A stretch of 64,000 nt of DNA. Source: Sphingobacterium sp. CZ-UAM. GTDB taxonomy: Bacteria; Bacteroidota; Bacteroidia; Sphingobacteriales; Sphingobacteriaceae. Numbering within the stretch: position 1 is the stretch's first letter; each line of letters opens with the position of its first letter. The notes under the pieces are model-generated. The model saw only the letters and a list, made by a program, of their open reading frames with translations. It did no database searches and was not told the DNA's origin. A program made the position numbers and the translations under genes. This document shows positions 18,466-28,200 of the stretch, piece by piece. The stretch lies in contig NZ_MTCM01000001.1 in NCBI RefSeq assembly GCF_002000245.1, positions 1,798,001 through 1,862,000 of the forward strand. The letters are read 5' to 3'.

Positions 18466-20547
18466 CTAGTATTGAAGTTCAAGCAGGGGTTTGTTGGCGG
18501 CCACTTCTTTACTGCTAAACGACACATTTCCTGTGGAAGAGAAAGTCCCTGTGTTGAGCAATAGAAAGGACAGCTTACGGTCGGTACCCATCAATTGTCT
18601 GTTAACTGCTTTTGTCACATCAATGGTCTGCAGGCCTACACCTGTAACGACTATCTGTCCCGCATAGACGGTATCCATTGGCGCATTATTCCAATTTATG
18701 GTATTTTCCAGCCAAGATGTGTTAGTGGTGGTATAAATATTAATGATTCGTTGAAGGGCTGTGTTCGTTTCAGCAACATATAATTTCAACCTGGCCGAGC
18801 TTACCTTTGATTTATTGACCGAGGCAATATCAAATTTTACGTAGGATTTACGCGCATAGGACAATGCGTCTGACTTGACCAGCAGATCAGCTGATGTACC
18901 ATAATTGGTGTTGGCGTAGCTGCCATCACGGACGAAGGCATCTGCCAAACTGCTTCCCGCCTGTGCGATTACCGAATGTTGGAAAGCACCTACATCTGGA
19001 TTACCGCCAGGTAGTGCATTGCCCAAAAAGTCCTTACTGCCATTATTTGCAATTAAAATACCGGCATTGCGTGCAGGAGAATTAGCCCCTAGATCGTATC
19101 CTTTGGCAGCATCGAACCCCTGTCCTCCAATTGGATTAATAAAAGCCGGATCAGTATAAAAATTATCCTTTGCCGTTGCAGTACCTATATTGGCCCCCGT
19201 AAAAGTGGTACCCGGAAAGAAATTATTGTTATTATAGCTACTCTGTGAGGTCAAAGCAATGGCTTGACCATTGTCATTCTTGGCCAGCAAAGTATTGCTT
19301 GTCCCTGCAGCAAAATAAAAGATATTGTTGGAAAAAGTACCATAGGGTGTGCCATGAAAAATAGCGCCACCTGGATTTTTGATATGGAATACATTGTTGT
19401 ATATCTGATGATTACGGTTGGTACTGCCGTTGAATAGAAAAAGTTTTTTCTTTCCGCTTGTTCCGATATCATCCACGCTGACATTATAGCGTACGGTAAT
19501 GTTTCTTGAGGCAGCCATAAATAGCATAAAACCACCATTATTGCCATGGGAATAATTATATTCAAAAATATCGCCATCCGTAGTTGAAGGCCCGTCCCAG
19601 CCATCAGCATCGAAAGCCATGCCATCGTTAATGCCACCTCCTGTCAAACCATAAACTTCATTATGCGCCACTAGGGTATTTTTACTTTTCACGGTCCAAA
19701 TGCCTGCAAAATTGTAGTTACTGGTATTCATACAGGCTCTATGCACTGTATTATGGGTAATTTTGCACCCTCCTGTAGCCCCAGCCATGATAATACCATC
19801 CCCATAGATATTTTCGAGCAGATTATTATCAAAGATAACATTCGTTGCAGTACCCGTCGTCCGCATGCCTGTTACAGAAGAATTAGCAATATGGCAATTC
19901 TGTACCAGGAGATTGCTCACCGTCCCACTAATGATAATACCACCGTTAGCCTTATTGAAATTAGCGTCAAAAGTCGCCCGGTCCATCTGGACATCGGTCA
20001 CGGAATTAACGTCGTGTATGTAGCAGTTTTTGATTTTGACACCGCTGGAATTGCTTCCGCCGTTGATCCTAATCCCCGTAGCGGTATATAGTTTTCCGGT
20101 CGGAACCCTATTGGTCAGTTCCAGATTGTTGACTTCGAAATTAGATACCTGATTCAAATATAGCGCGTTCGAACCATTTCTTTGACCGCCACCATTGATT
20201 ACGGCTTTGGTGTCTCCGCCATACGTATCGATCACAATCGGGGCATCGGAGCTTCCAGAACTCTTGAGATGTAACGTATCATTCCATACGGCACCGCTTT
20301 TGAAAAGAATTCGGTCGCCAGGACCGAACAATGATGCATTTACTTTTGCCAAACTTTTCCAGGCAGCAGTTGTACTGGTCCCGCTGCTTTCGTCGTTACC
20401 CAAGGGGTCTATATAATAAGTCGTTCCCCCAGCCACATTGGCAATGGCTTTAGCTTTTAGATTCGTCAATGAATCCAGTTGGTCAGCCTTTTGGCATGCA
20501 GTCAAAACACCAAGACCGACAGTGATCAATACAATTAACTTTCTCAT
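18466..20547 (-). CDS. Right-handed beta-helix lipoprotein with CBM96/DNRLRE-like tail
   Basis: 693 residues; lipobox LTAC (Cys18). Residues ~45-520 form a parallel beta-helix: YYIDPLGNDESSGT opening, then repeated NxxxxN turns (NCYIHDVN, DNNLLENIYGDG, YNYSHGNNGG, IYNNVFHI). This layout is shared by chondroitinase-B/PL6-like lyases and related glycan-binding proteins. The last ~155 residues (AFVRDGSYANTNYG, SYVKFDI, INWNNAPMDTVYAG, SFLLLNTG) match the CBM96/DNRLRE-type jelly roll, also found in the GH16 at 29602. It is probably a polysaccharide-cleaving or -binding surface protein of this PUL. No catalytic residues could be assigned. Confidence 0.7.
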   Translation of the reverse strand: MRKLIVLITVGLGVLTACQKADQLDSLTNLKAKAIANVAGGTTYYIDPLGNDESSGTSTTAAWKSLAKVNASLFGPGDRILFKSGAVWNDTLHLKSSGSSDAPIVIDTYGGDTKAVINGGGQRNGSNALYLNQVSNFEVNNLELTNRVPTGKLYTATGIRINGGSNSSGVKIKNCYIHDVNSVTDVQMDRATFDANFNKANGGIIISGTVSNLLVQNCHIANSSVTGMRTTGTATNVIFDNNLLENIYGDGIIMAGATGGCKITHNTVHRACMNTSNYNFAGIWTVKSKNTLVAHNEVYGLTGGGINDGMAFDADGWDGPSTTDGDIFEYNYSHGNNGGFMLFMAASRNITVRYNVSVDDIGTSGKKKLFLFNGSTNRNHQIYNNVFHIKNPGGAIFHGTPYGTFSNNIFYFAAGTSNTLLAKNDNGQAIALTSQSSYNNNNFFPGTTFTGANIGTATAKDNFYTDPAFINPIGGQGFDAAKGYDLGANSPARNAGILIANNGSKDFLGNALPGGNPDVGAFQHSVIAQAGSSLADAFVRDGSYANTNYGTSADLLVKSDALSYARKSYVKFDIASVNKSKVSSARLKLYVAETNTALQRIINIYTTTNTSWLENTINWNNAPMDTVYAGQIVVTGVGLQTIDVTKAVNRQLMGTDRKLSFLLLNTGTFSSTGNVSFSSKEVAANKPLLELQY

Positions 20548-20568
20548 AATTCATTATTTTTTTATGAT

Positions 20569-22029
20569 TTATAAATTTTGATTTACCTGTGTATCGTTGT
20601 ATGGAACCGGAAGCCAATACCGTTCCTTGGTAATGCTGTTAAGCGGCTTTAGATCATCAGTGGCTTTATTCGTATTTGCCGATGCTACGATTTCCAACCG
20701 TTGGAGGTCAAACCAACGGGTGTATTCACCGGCAAACTCCCAAGCGCGTTCATTGACCACTGCGGCAGCAAAATCTTTAGCAGAAAGCCCCGTAGCTAGA
20801 TCATCCAGCCCTGCGCGGCGCCGGATCTTGTTGACGGCCTCGTATGCTTCAGCAGTTACCTTACCAGTACGTGCTTGAGCCTCGGCATAAGTAAGCATAA
20901 CCTGTGCATAGCGAAATAACTTCACTGCAAGGTCAGTACTACTGGTGGCAAAACCCAAAGTTGGCATATTGACCCGAAACTTATTATAATAGGGGTGCTT
21001 GGTGATACTTTGCTCCCAAGGTAAATCGCCTTTGCCTGTTTTGAATAAGGTATGAAATGTAATGTCTTTTCGTATTCCTGCCGGAAAACTATTAAAGAAG
21101 CCTATTTCTGCAAAATAATCACTCCAGCCGCTTTCTTCGGGATCGGGCATAGCGGACTTTCCGTAAAGTGCACTGCTGTTACCGCAACTTACACAAAATT
21201 GCAGGGCAAATACATCCTCTACTGTATTATTGCTACTTGTCGTGCCGGTCCAGAGATCTGAAAGATTGGGCACCAGATCAAATCCGTAACTGGCCTTTTT
21301 GTCCATGACCTCTTTTGCTTTCTCCGCTGCCAGGGCATATTTTGTGGCATCATTGACCGGAAACCCTCCCTGAGTAAGATAAACTTCTGCCAACAATGCC
21401 TTCGCTGTACCTGCATTAGCGCGGCCGGGCATTCGCTTGACATTCATCATTGTCTCTGCTTTTTTAAGGTCTGCTTCGATCAGATCGTAGACTTGACGGA
21501 CGCTGCTTCTGGGTATGGTCAAAAGGGACTGCTCATAATTCGCCGAGGTGACCAGCGGAATATTTCCCCAAAGCCGTACCAACCAAAAATAGGAAAAGGC
21601 GCGTAAGAAGTAGGCCTCACCAGCCAATTGGTCGATCAGGGTGGCATCTCCGCTCGTGCTCTTATAATTTTCAATTATACCATTGGCACTCTGGATACTT
21701 TTGTAACATCCCAGCCAAATGACAGCGATCCGGCTGTTGGTGGCGTTCACTGCGAATTGATCCATCTCGCGCAGCTCCTGCTTGTTACTCCCTACGTGGG
21801 TCGTGATATCATCTGCTCCCATCAGTACAGCATTAAGTGCAGCAGTGGAAAAGCCTGAGGTATAGCCATTTTTTAGCGGCTGATAAGCTCCTACAACCGC
21901 GGTTTGTAATCCTTCTATTGTTTTTAACCCATCTCCGGCAGGGAGCAGGCTATTGGGATGTTCATCCAGCTGCTTATTACAGCTGATAACTAGCGGAAAT
22001 ATACATAATGCCAGAACTAATTTTTTCAT
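20569..22029 (-). CDS. susD: SusD/RagB-family nutrient-binding lipoprotein
   Basis: 486 residues with lipobox VISC (Cys17). SusD features: GAYQPLKNGY near the N-terminus, AYFLRAFSYFWLVRLWGNIP, and the C-terminal AVVNERAWEFAGEYTRWFDL box. It lies 19 bp after its SusC partner and 21 bp before the beta-helix lipoprotein, so it is the second gene of the operon. It binds the oligosaccharide at the cell surface and hands it to SusC. Confidence 0.93.
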   Translation of the reverse strand: MKKLVLALCIFPLVISCNKQLDEHPNSLLPAGDGLKTIEGLQTAVVGAYQPLKNGYTSGFSTAALNAVLMGADDITTHVGSNKQELREMDQFAVNATNSRIAVIWLGCYKSIQSANGIIENYKSTSGDATLIDQLAGEAYFLRAFSYFWLVRLWGNIPLVTSANYEQSLLTIPRSSVRQVYDLIEADLKKAETMMNVKRMPGRANAGTAKALLAEVYLTQGGFPVNDATKYALAAEKAKEVMDKKASYGFDLVPNLSDLWTGTTSSNNTVEDVFALQFCVSCGNSSALYGKSAMPDPEESGWSDYFAEIGFFNSFPAGIRKDITFHTLFKTGKGDLPWEQSITKHPYYNKFRVNMPTLGFATSSTDLAVKLFRYAQVMLTYAEAQARTGKVTAEAYEAVNKIRRRAGLDDLATGLSAKDFAAAVVNERAWEFAGEYTRWFDLQRLEIVASANTNKATDDLKPLNSITKERYWLPVPYNDTQVNQNL

Positions 22030-22048
22030 CGCTCTATTTATTATCTTG

Positions 22049-25000
22049 TTAAAAATTGATTTTCATTCCTCCCGTAATCGATTTCGCATTGGGATACGAA
22101 CCATAATCTATGCTCTGGTTGGTATCCGTGCCAGCAGCTCCGGAAGTATTATTCGACTCGGGATCAAAGCCTTTGTATCTGGTAATCGTAAACAGGTTGG
22201 TCCCGCGTACAAAAAGTGCAATCTTCGCCCATCCTATCAGTGATCTGGGCAACTCATAACTGAGGCTGATATTTTTGAAGCGCACAAAGGAGCCATCTTC
22301 GAGAAACCGTGTTGATACTGTATATAGCTTGGAAGTTTTGCTAAAAGCGGGGATATCCGATGTCTCATTGACCCCAGGTATATACCTATTTTTTATTTCG
22401 GCAAAAGTCGCCTGCCGGAAGTCAGCATTGCCCGTTATACCAGCAGCATAGGTATAATTCAGTTTGTCAAAGCCACCTAAAGCCTGTACAAAGACATTAA
22501 AGGTAAAGCCTTTCCAGTTGACAGTATTATTCCAGCCCCAGGCGTATCTGGGCAAGCCATTACCGATCTGGTGAAAATCATTTCCGTCTATCACTTTGTT
22601 GTCATCCAGATCAGCGTAGCGCGCATCGCCGGGGACATTTCCATAGGTTGTGGCTGTCGCTATTTCGGCAGGCTTCCAAGTACCAAGGTAGGTAAGCCCC
22701 CAGTAAGAGCCCATTGGCTGGCCTGGGATAATTTTAAATTCCGGCTGCGAAGAAAGTCCAGCCCCGACATTGCCTCCCGCAGCGATACTTGCCGCCGAAC
22801 TCAGGGCTACGACTTTATTGCGCAAGAACGAAACATTAAAAGCGCTGTTCCAGGTGACTTTTCCATTTTGGAGAATGTTACCGGATAAGGAAAGGTCTAC
22901 TCCTCGATTGTTCACCTCGCCTACATTCTTCAGAATAGCCCCGCCGCCCATATACATCGGGACGGGAACAGGCAACAGCAAACGATCAGTATTTTTAGAA
23001 TAATAATCTGCAGAAAAAGACAGACGGTGATCAAACATATCAGCATCTAGCCCTATATCCCATTGTGTAGTCCGCTCCCACCCTAGATCTGGATCTTTTG
23101 GTTCACCGGGGATAATGCCTGTACTTGAGGCATTTCCCGCAAAAAAGGTGGTCACATTCTGATATAAAGGAATGGTGCTGTATGGCCCTATAGCCTGATT
23201 ACCAGTAACACCGTATCCCGCCCTCAGTTTGAAGTTGTCAAAAAGCTTATTCTCCTTCATAAAATCCATCTCGGAAATTTTCCAGGCCACACTTGCCGAC
23301 GGGAAGGTGCTGTATTGGTTTCCGGGATGAAACTTGGACGATCCATCACGGCGCACACTAGCCGTAATATAATAGCGGCCCTTGTAGTCATAACTCGCAC
23401 GTCCCAGATAGGATAATAACTGGTAGTCTGAATAAGATGTACCCAGTGCATTAGACTGTGCCTGGGCTAAATTATAATACCCCAAGGCGGGAAAAAATAG
23501 ACCGCCTGCATTTGCATTAAAACCAGTAGACTTGAATGATTGATATTCTAACACGGCAGTAACCGTAACCTGATGTTCCTGATTGAACAGGCGTGAGTAG
23601 GTCAAATTGTTGGTATTCTGCAATCCAATACTCTCGATATTGCTACGCGAGGCACTAGCTTTGCGATCCGACGCAATATAGATGCCTCTATACCCAAGCT
23701 GATTATTATTATTATAGTTGATCGCTCCAGACACATCCAAACTCAAGCCTGGTATAATCTGATAACGCAATCCCGCAAGGGTAGAGAATACCGAATTATT
23801 GTTGCGGTTGTTCTGATCCTTGGCGATAGCTACGGGATTAAAAGTGATCGAGCTATAGGGATCATTCATCGTAAAACCGCCACTGGCATCCCTCACAGTC
23901 TCCGTTGGTGACCAAGCGATAGCTTGGGCGATAGGCGAGTCCCGCCCTGTGATACTGGTATTATTGCTTTCATTTCTATTTGCGTATGCATTGACATAAA
24001 AAGAAAGACCTGGGTATAACTTGGCATCAATACTTGCTCTCAGGGCATAACGCTTTAGCCAGGAATTGTGAATAATACCTTGCTGGTTTAAGTAATTGCC
24101 GCTGGTATAGTAAGTGGTTTTATCATTACCGCCGGAGATATTAAGCTGATACTCCTGTGTAGGTGCTGTGCGAAAAATCTCGTCCTGCCAGTCCGTACCG
24201 CCTTTGGCTCTATACTGCTCAATCTGCGCCTGCGTAAAAATCGGGTTGGCTTCCAGTGCCTTATTTTTTTCATTGACAATAGTTGCAAAATCTGCCGCAT
24301 TCAGCAAGTCTAACTTTTTAAGCCTGCGTGCGGAAGTGAACTGGCTAAGCAGATCAATAGTTGTCTTACCTGCCTTTCCTTTTTTTGTGGTAATAGCCAC
24401 GACACCATTGGCCCCACGGCTTCCATAGATCGCTGTCGCCGAAGCGTCCTTAAGCACATCGATCGTCTCAATATCATTGGGATTAATGCTATTGGGATCG
24501 GCCCCCACAAAACCATCTATTATATATAAAGGGTTATTGTCACCCCGGATAGAATTATTGCCCCGGATCCGGACAGCGATAGCTCCTCCGGGAGCCCCCG
24601 CATTGGAAGTCACCTGAACGCCCGGAACACGTCCCTGCATGGCCTGTGAAATATTGACCACAGGCTGCTCCCGAAAATCCTTGGCGGTAACAGAGGAAAT
24701 AGATGCTGTAAGATCTTTTCTTCTTTGTGTGCCATAACCAATCACGACCACATCTTCAATCGCAATGGATTGTGACGGCATTACTACCACAAATGGAACC
24801 TGGATACTATTGACAGGAACTGTCCTGGTCTGGTAACCTACCGCGGAAAATGCGAGCACATCCGTAGCAGTTGCTTCTATTGAAAAATTACCCGACGCAT
24901 TCGTATGAATTCCGCCTTTCTTTCCCTGGATTTGTACATTGATATTTTCAATAGGCAATCCTTTGTCATCTTTTACAATTCCTTTTATCTGTCTGTTTTG

Positions 25001-25057
25001 TGCTTTTACGCCAAAGGCAATCAATAGTAAGCACATGAAAGCTAACTGTTTAAACAT
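22049..25057 (-). CDS. susC: SusC/RagA-family TonB-dependent oligosaccharide transporter
   Basis: 1002 residues, signal peptide ending GVKAQ. A carboxypeptidase-D-like domain (IKGIVKDDKGLPIENINVQI) is followed by the TonB-box region (EDVVVIGYGTQRRKDLTASI), the plug (TIDVLKDASATAIYGSRGA, VVAITTKKG) and a 22-strand-type barrel. No STN domain is present, as expected for a SusC controlled by a hybrid two-component system rather than an anti-sigma factor. It is divergent from the hybrid regulator at 25229, with a direct-repeat operator candidate between them. First gene of the GH2/beta-helix PUL operon. Confidence 0.95.
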   Translation of the reverse strand: MFKQLAFMCLLLIAFGVKAQNRQIKGIVKDDKGLPIENINVQIQGKKGGIHTNASGNFSIEATATDVLAFSAVGYQTRTVPVNSIQVPFVVVMPSQSIAIEDVVVIGYGTQRRKDLTASISSVTAKDFREQPVVNISQAMQGRVPGVQVTSNAGAPGGAIAVRIRGNNSIRGDNNPLYIIDGFVGADPNSINPNDIETIDVLKDASATAIYGSRGANGVVAITTKKGKAGKTTIDLLSQFTSARRLKKLDLLNAADFATIVNEKNKALEANPIFTQAQIEQYRAKGGTDWQDEIFRTAPTQEYQLNISGGNDKTTYYTSGNYLNQQGIIHNSWLKRYALRASIDAKLYPGLSFYVNAYANRNESNNTSITGRDSPIAQAIAWSPTETVRDASGGFTMNDPYSSITFNPVAIAKDQNNRNNNSVFSTLAGLRYQIIPGLSLDVSGAINYNNNNQLGYRGIYIASDRKASASRSNIESIGLQNTNNLTYSRLFNQEHQVTVTAVLEYQSFKSTGFNANAGGLFFPALGYYNLAQAQSNALGTSYSDYQLLSYLGRASYDYKGRYYITASVRRDGSSKFHPGNQYSTFPSASVAWKISEMDFMKENKLFDNFKLRAGYGVTGNQAIGPYSTIPLYQNVTTFFAGNASSTGIIPGEPKDPDLGWERTTQWDIGLDADMFDHRLSFSADYYSKNTDRLLLPVPVPMYMGGGAILKNVGEVNNRGVDLSLSGNILQNGKVTWNSAFNVSFLRNKVVALSSAASIAAGGNVGAGLSSQPEFKIIPGQPMGSYWGLTYLGTWKPAEIATATTYGNVPGDARYADLDDNKVIDGNDFHQIGNGLPRYAWGWNNTVNWKGFTFNVFVQALGGFDKLNYTYAAGITGNADFRQATFAEIKNRYIPGVNETSDIPAFSKTSKLYTVSTRFLEDGSFVRFKNISLSYELPRSLIGWAKIALFVRGTNLFTITRYKGFDPESNNTSGAAGTDTNQSIDYGSYPNAKSITGGMKINF

Positions 25058-25115
25058 CGCATTGTTTTATAATTGGTTCATAGGCCAAAGCTATCGTACA
25101 ATACCGATCCATATA

Positions 25116-25146
25116 GGGTAAAATCAGAAAAAAAATGGGGTAAAAT
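25116..25146. promoter_or_regulatory. Direct repeat GGGTAAAAT spaced by two helical turns, candidate regulator operator
   Basis: GGGTAAAAT at 25116-25124 and again at 25138-25146, start-to-start 22 bp, with similar flanks (AtRGGGTAAAATNNNAAAA). It lies in the 171-bp gap between the divergent susC and hybrid-regulator genes. Two direct half-sites on one face of the helix fit a dimeric AraC-type output domain. Binding is inferred. Confidence 0.5.
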
Positions 25147-25228
25147 TGTAAAAGATATGCTTATATTTATGTTGTTAATGATATTTTTATTATCCTGCGC
25201 CTAAATTTTTTAACGAACCATTATAAAC

Positions 25229-28200
25229 ATGCTCAAGACTAATATTTTGGTGGTTTTATTTTGCTGTGTAATGTCATTGGAGGCGCAGGAGTTACTGTTT
25301 AGCCGGCTTACATCAGAGGACGGGCTAGCACCTGGAGCCGTACTCTCCATAACCCAAGACGCGAACGGTTTTATGTGGTTCGGAACGCAGAACGGGCTCA
25401 CACGGTTTGACACACATCGTTTTAAGACGTATACGCGCAAGCTACCAATCACAGCCAGTACACAAGGAAATTATATTACACAGCTGTTATACGACTCTCA
25501 AGACAGGCTCTGGATAGGTACCCGTAATGGACTAAACAGCTATAACAGTGAAACCGATGAGCTGGACGAGGTACTGCTTAGCGCCACGAAAGCCGATCAG
25601 CCGGTTAACATCAGCTGCATTTACGAAGATAGGCAGAAAAATATCTGGATATGGTCATCCATCGGATTATATTTAAAAAATAAAGGCCCTTCGACCCAAT
25701 TTCGGCTGATCGCAATCCCCGATTCCGTAGGTGGATTAGCCACAAACAACAACGCCCGAACAATCTATCAGGACCAGCGGGGCAGCTATTGGATCGGATC
25801 TTCGGCAGGATTAACGGAGATGACTCGGAACAAGGAAAAAATAAAGTTTAAATCCTACCGGCATAAGCCCAGTGATAAATCGAGCCTAAGTGATAATTAC
25901 GTTACTGTCATCACCGGAGACCATTCCAATACATTGTGGATAGGCACACAACAAGGCGGAGTCAATCGTTTTGACACCAAAAAACAGTCGTTCAAGCATA
26001 TACAGTCATCCGGCGCCAATGGTCTCGTAAATAATAATATCCGGGACCTGAAGTTGGATGCCACCGGAAAATTGTGGATTGCCACTCAGGGTGGTATCAG
26101 TGTATATAAATCACAAAGTGGTGATTTTAAAAACTATCGTTCGGTTCCGAATAACCAACAAACCCTGAGTCATAATTCAGTATACAGCATTTTCTTTGAC
26201 CAACAGGCCTCCGCATGGATTGGCACCTATTGGGGTGGGGTCAACAGTATCGCGATAGACAACACGCCTTTCCAAAACTACGGAACGAATGCGGATGGAA
26301 TAGGAATTAACAACAATGTGATCAGCGCTATTGCTGAAGACAAGTCGACCGATCGTCTATTGGTAGGTACAGAGGGCGGCGGGATCAACATCATAGATAG
26401 ACGAACACGACAGATCATACGTCAGTTCACCTATAATCCGCTTGACCCCAATTCCCTCGGATCGGATCTTGTAAAGCTTATTTACCGAGATCGGGATGGT
26501 AATTTTTGGATCGGAACCCATGGTGGTGGGCTGAACTTATATGACGCCACTAACGATAATTTTACACGCTTCTTTTATACTCAAAATGATACGCAGACTA
26601 GAAATGCCGAAGCTCTGGCTATATGTGAAAGCACAACTGGTCTATTCTGGATAGGAACACAGACAGGATTACTCGCTTTTAAGCGGTCTGGGCGTTCATT
26701 GTTGCCCCTCCCCCAAAACAAGTTGAGCAAAGCCATTGGTGCCCGAATGGTAAAAACGATCCTTCAAGCTAGAACTGGTGATATTTGGGTTGGCACCAGT
26801 AGCCACCTATTTCGAATGAAGAATGGTAAAATAACACAATTCCCATTTTCAGAACAGTTTCCGCTCGATAATATCAACTGTATCTATGAAGACAAAAATG
26901 GGGAAATATGGGTCGGATCGGCGGCATCAGGCTTATTCCGATATGATGAAGCTGTCCCAAAAATAAAATTTAGGCGGCATACAAAAGCAGAGGGGCTGCC
27001 CAGCAATAATATCGTGGCAATACTGGAAGATGATGGGCAAAATCTCTGGATTTCGACTGGAAATGGTCTCAGTAAACTGGATATGCGACGTAATTTATTC
27101 AAAAACTACAATAAAGACGATGGTCTATCCAGCAATATTTTTAATATAAACTCCTGCTACAAAAGCAGTTCAGGAGAAATGTTTTTTGGCGGTTATAACG
27201 GGCTCACCTATTTCTACCCAGATCAGATCAGCGAAAATACTTTTGCTCCGCCAACGTTTATGACGGGTTTAAAACTATTCGATCATCAAGTTCATATCGG
27301 AAAACCCGACGATTTACTAAATAGAGAGATCAGCGGCGCAACCGAGATCAGTTTTACACATAAACAAAATGTATTTACATTGGAGTTCGCTACGCTAAAT
27401 TATGTGCAGCCGTCCAAAAACAGATACGCCTACAAAATGGAAGGATTCGACGATAGCTGGAATTATGCCGACCAGCCAACAGCCACTTATATGAATTTGC
27501 CTGCGGGTAAATATACATTCCTAGCCAAAGGTTCCAATAATGATGGTGTATGGGGTCAATCCACGCAACTTCAAATTGTTGTACGGCCTCCTTTTTGGAA
27601 AACAATATGGGCTTATTTATTTTATTTACTGTTACTTGCCATTATAGTATTTTTGTTCATCCGCTTTTTTGTGCTCCGGTCGATGGTCAAACGTGATCAG
27701 GAACTGACTCGCCTAAAATTGGATTTTTTCACGAATATTTCCCATGAAATGCGCTCACGGCTAGCGCTTATAATGGCTCCTGTTGAAAAAATGCTCCTGC
27801 TCGACCTGGCGGATAAAGAGAGTATAAGACAACTTCGGATAATCAGAAAGAACTCCGAAAGCTTGCTTCACCTGCTGACCGAACTGATGGACTTTCGGAG
27901 AGCTGAATCTGGAAATCTGATCTTACATCCTGAGAAGGTAGATGTTGTATCTTTTCTTCGGGAGATCTATTTAACATTTGAAGACTGGGCTATCGCATCT
28001 GGTATCCGGTCTGAATTTCTTTGCCATACAGGCGCCATATACCTCTATTTTGATCGGGTCCAGCTAGAAAAAGTATTCTATAATCTTTATTTCAACGCCT
28101 ACAAGTTTACCCCCAGTGGCGGATTTGTCGTCACTCAAATCGAAGATAAAAATAACAGTCTGGTAATTACTATACGGGACAATGGAAAAGGTATCACCCC

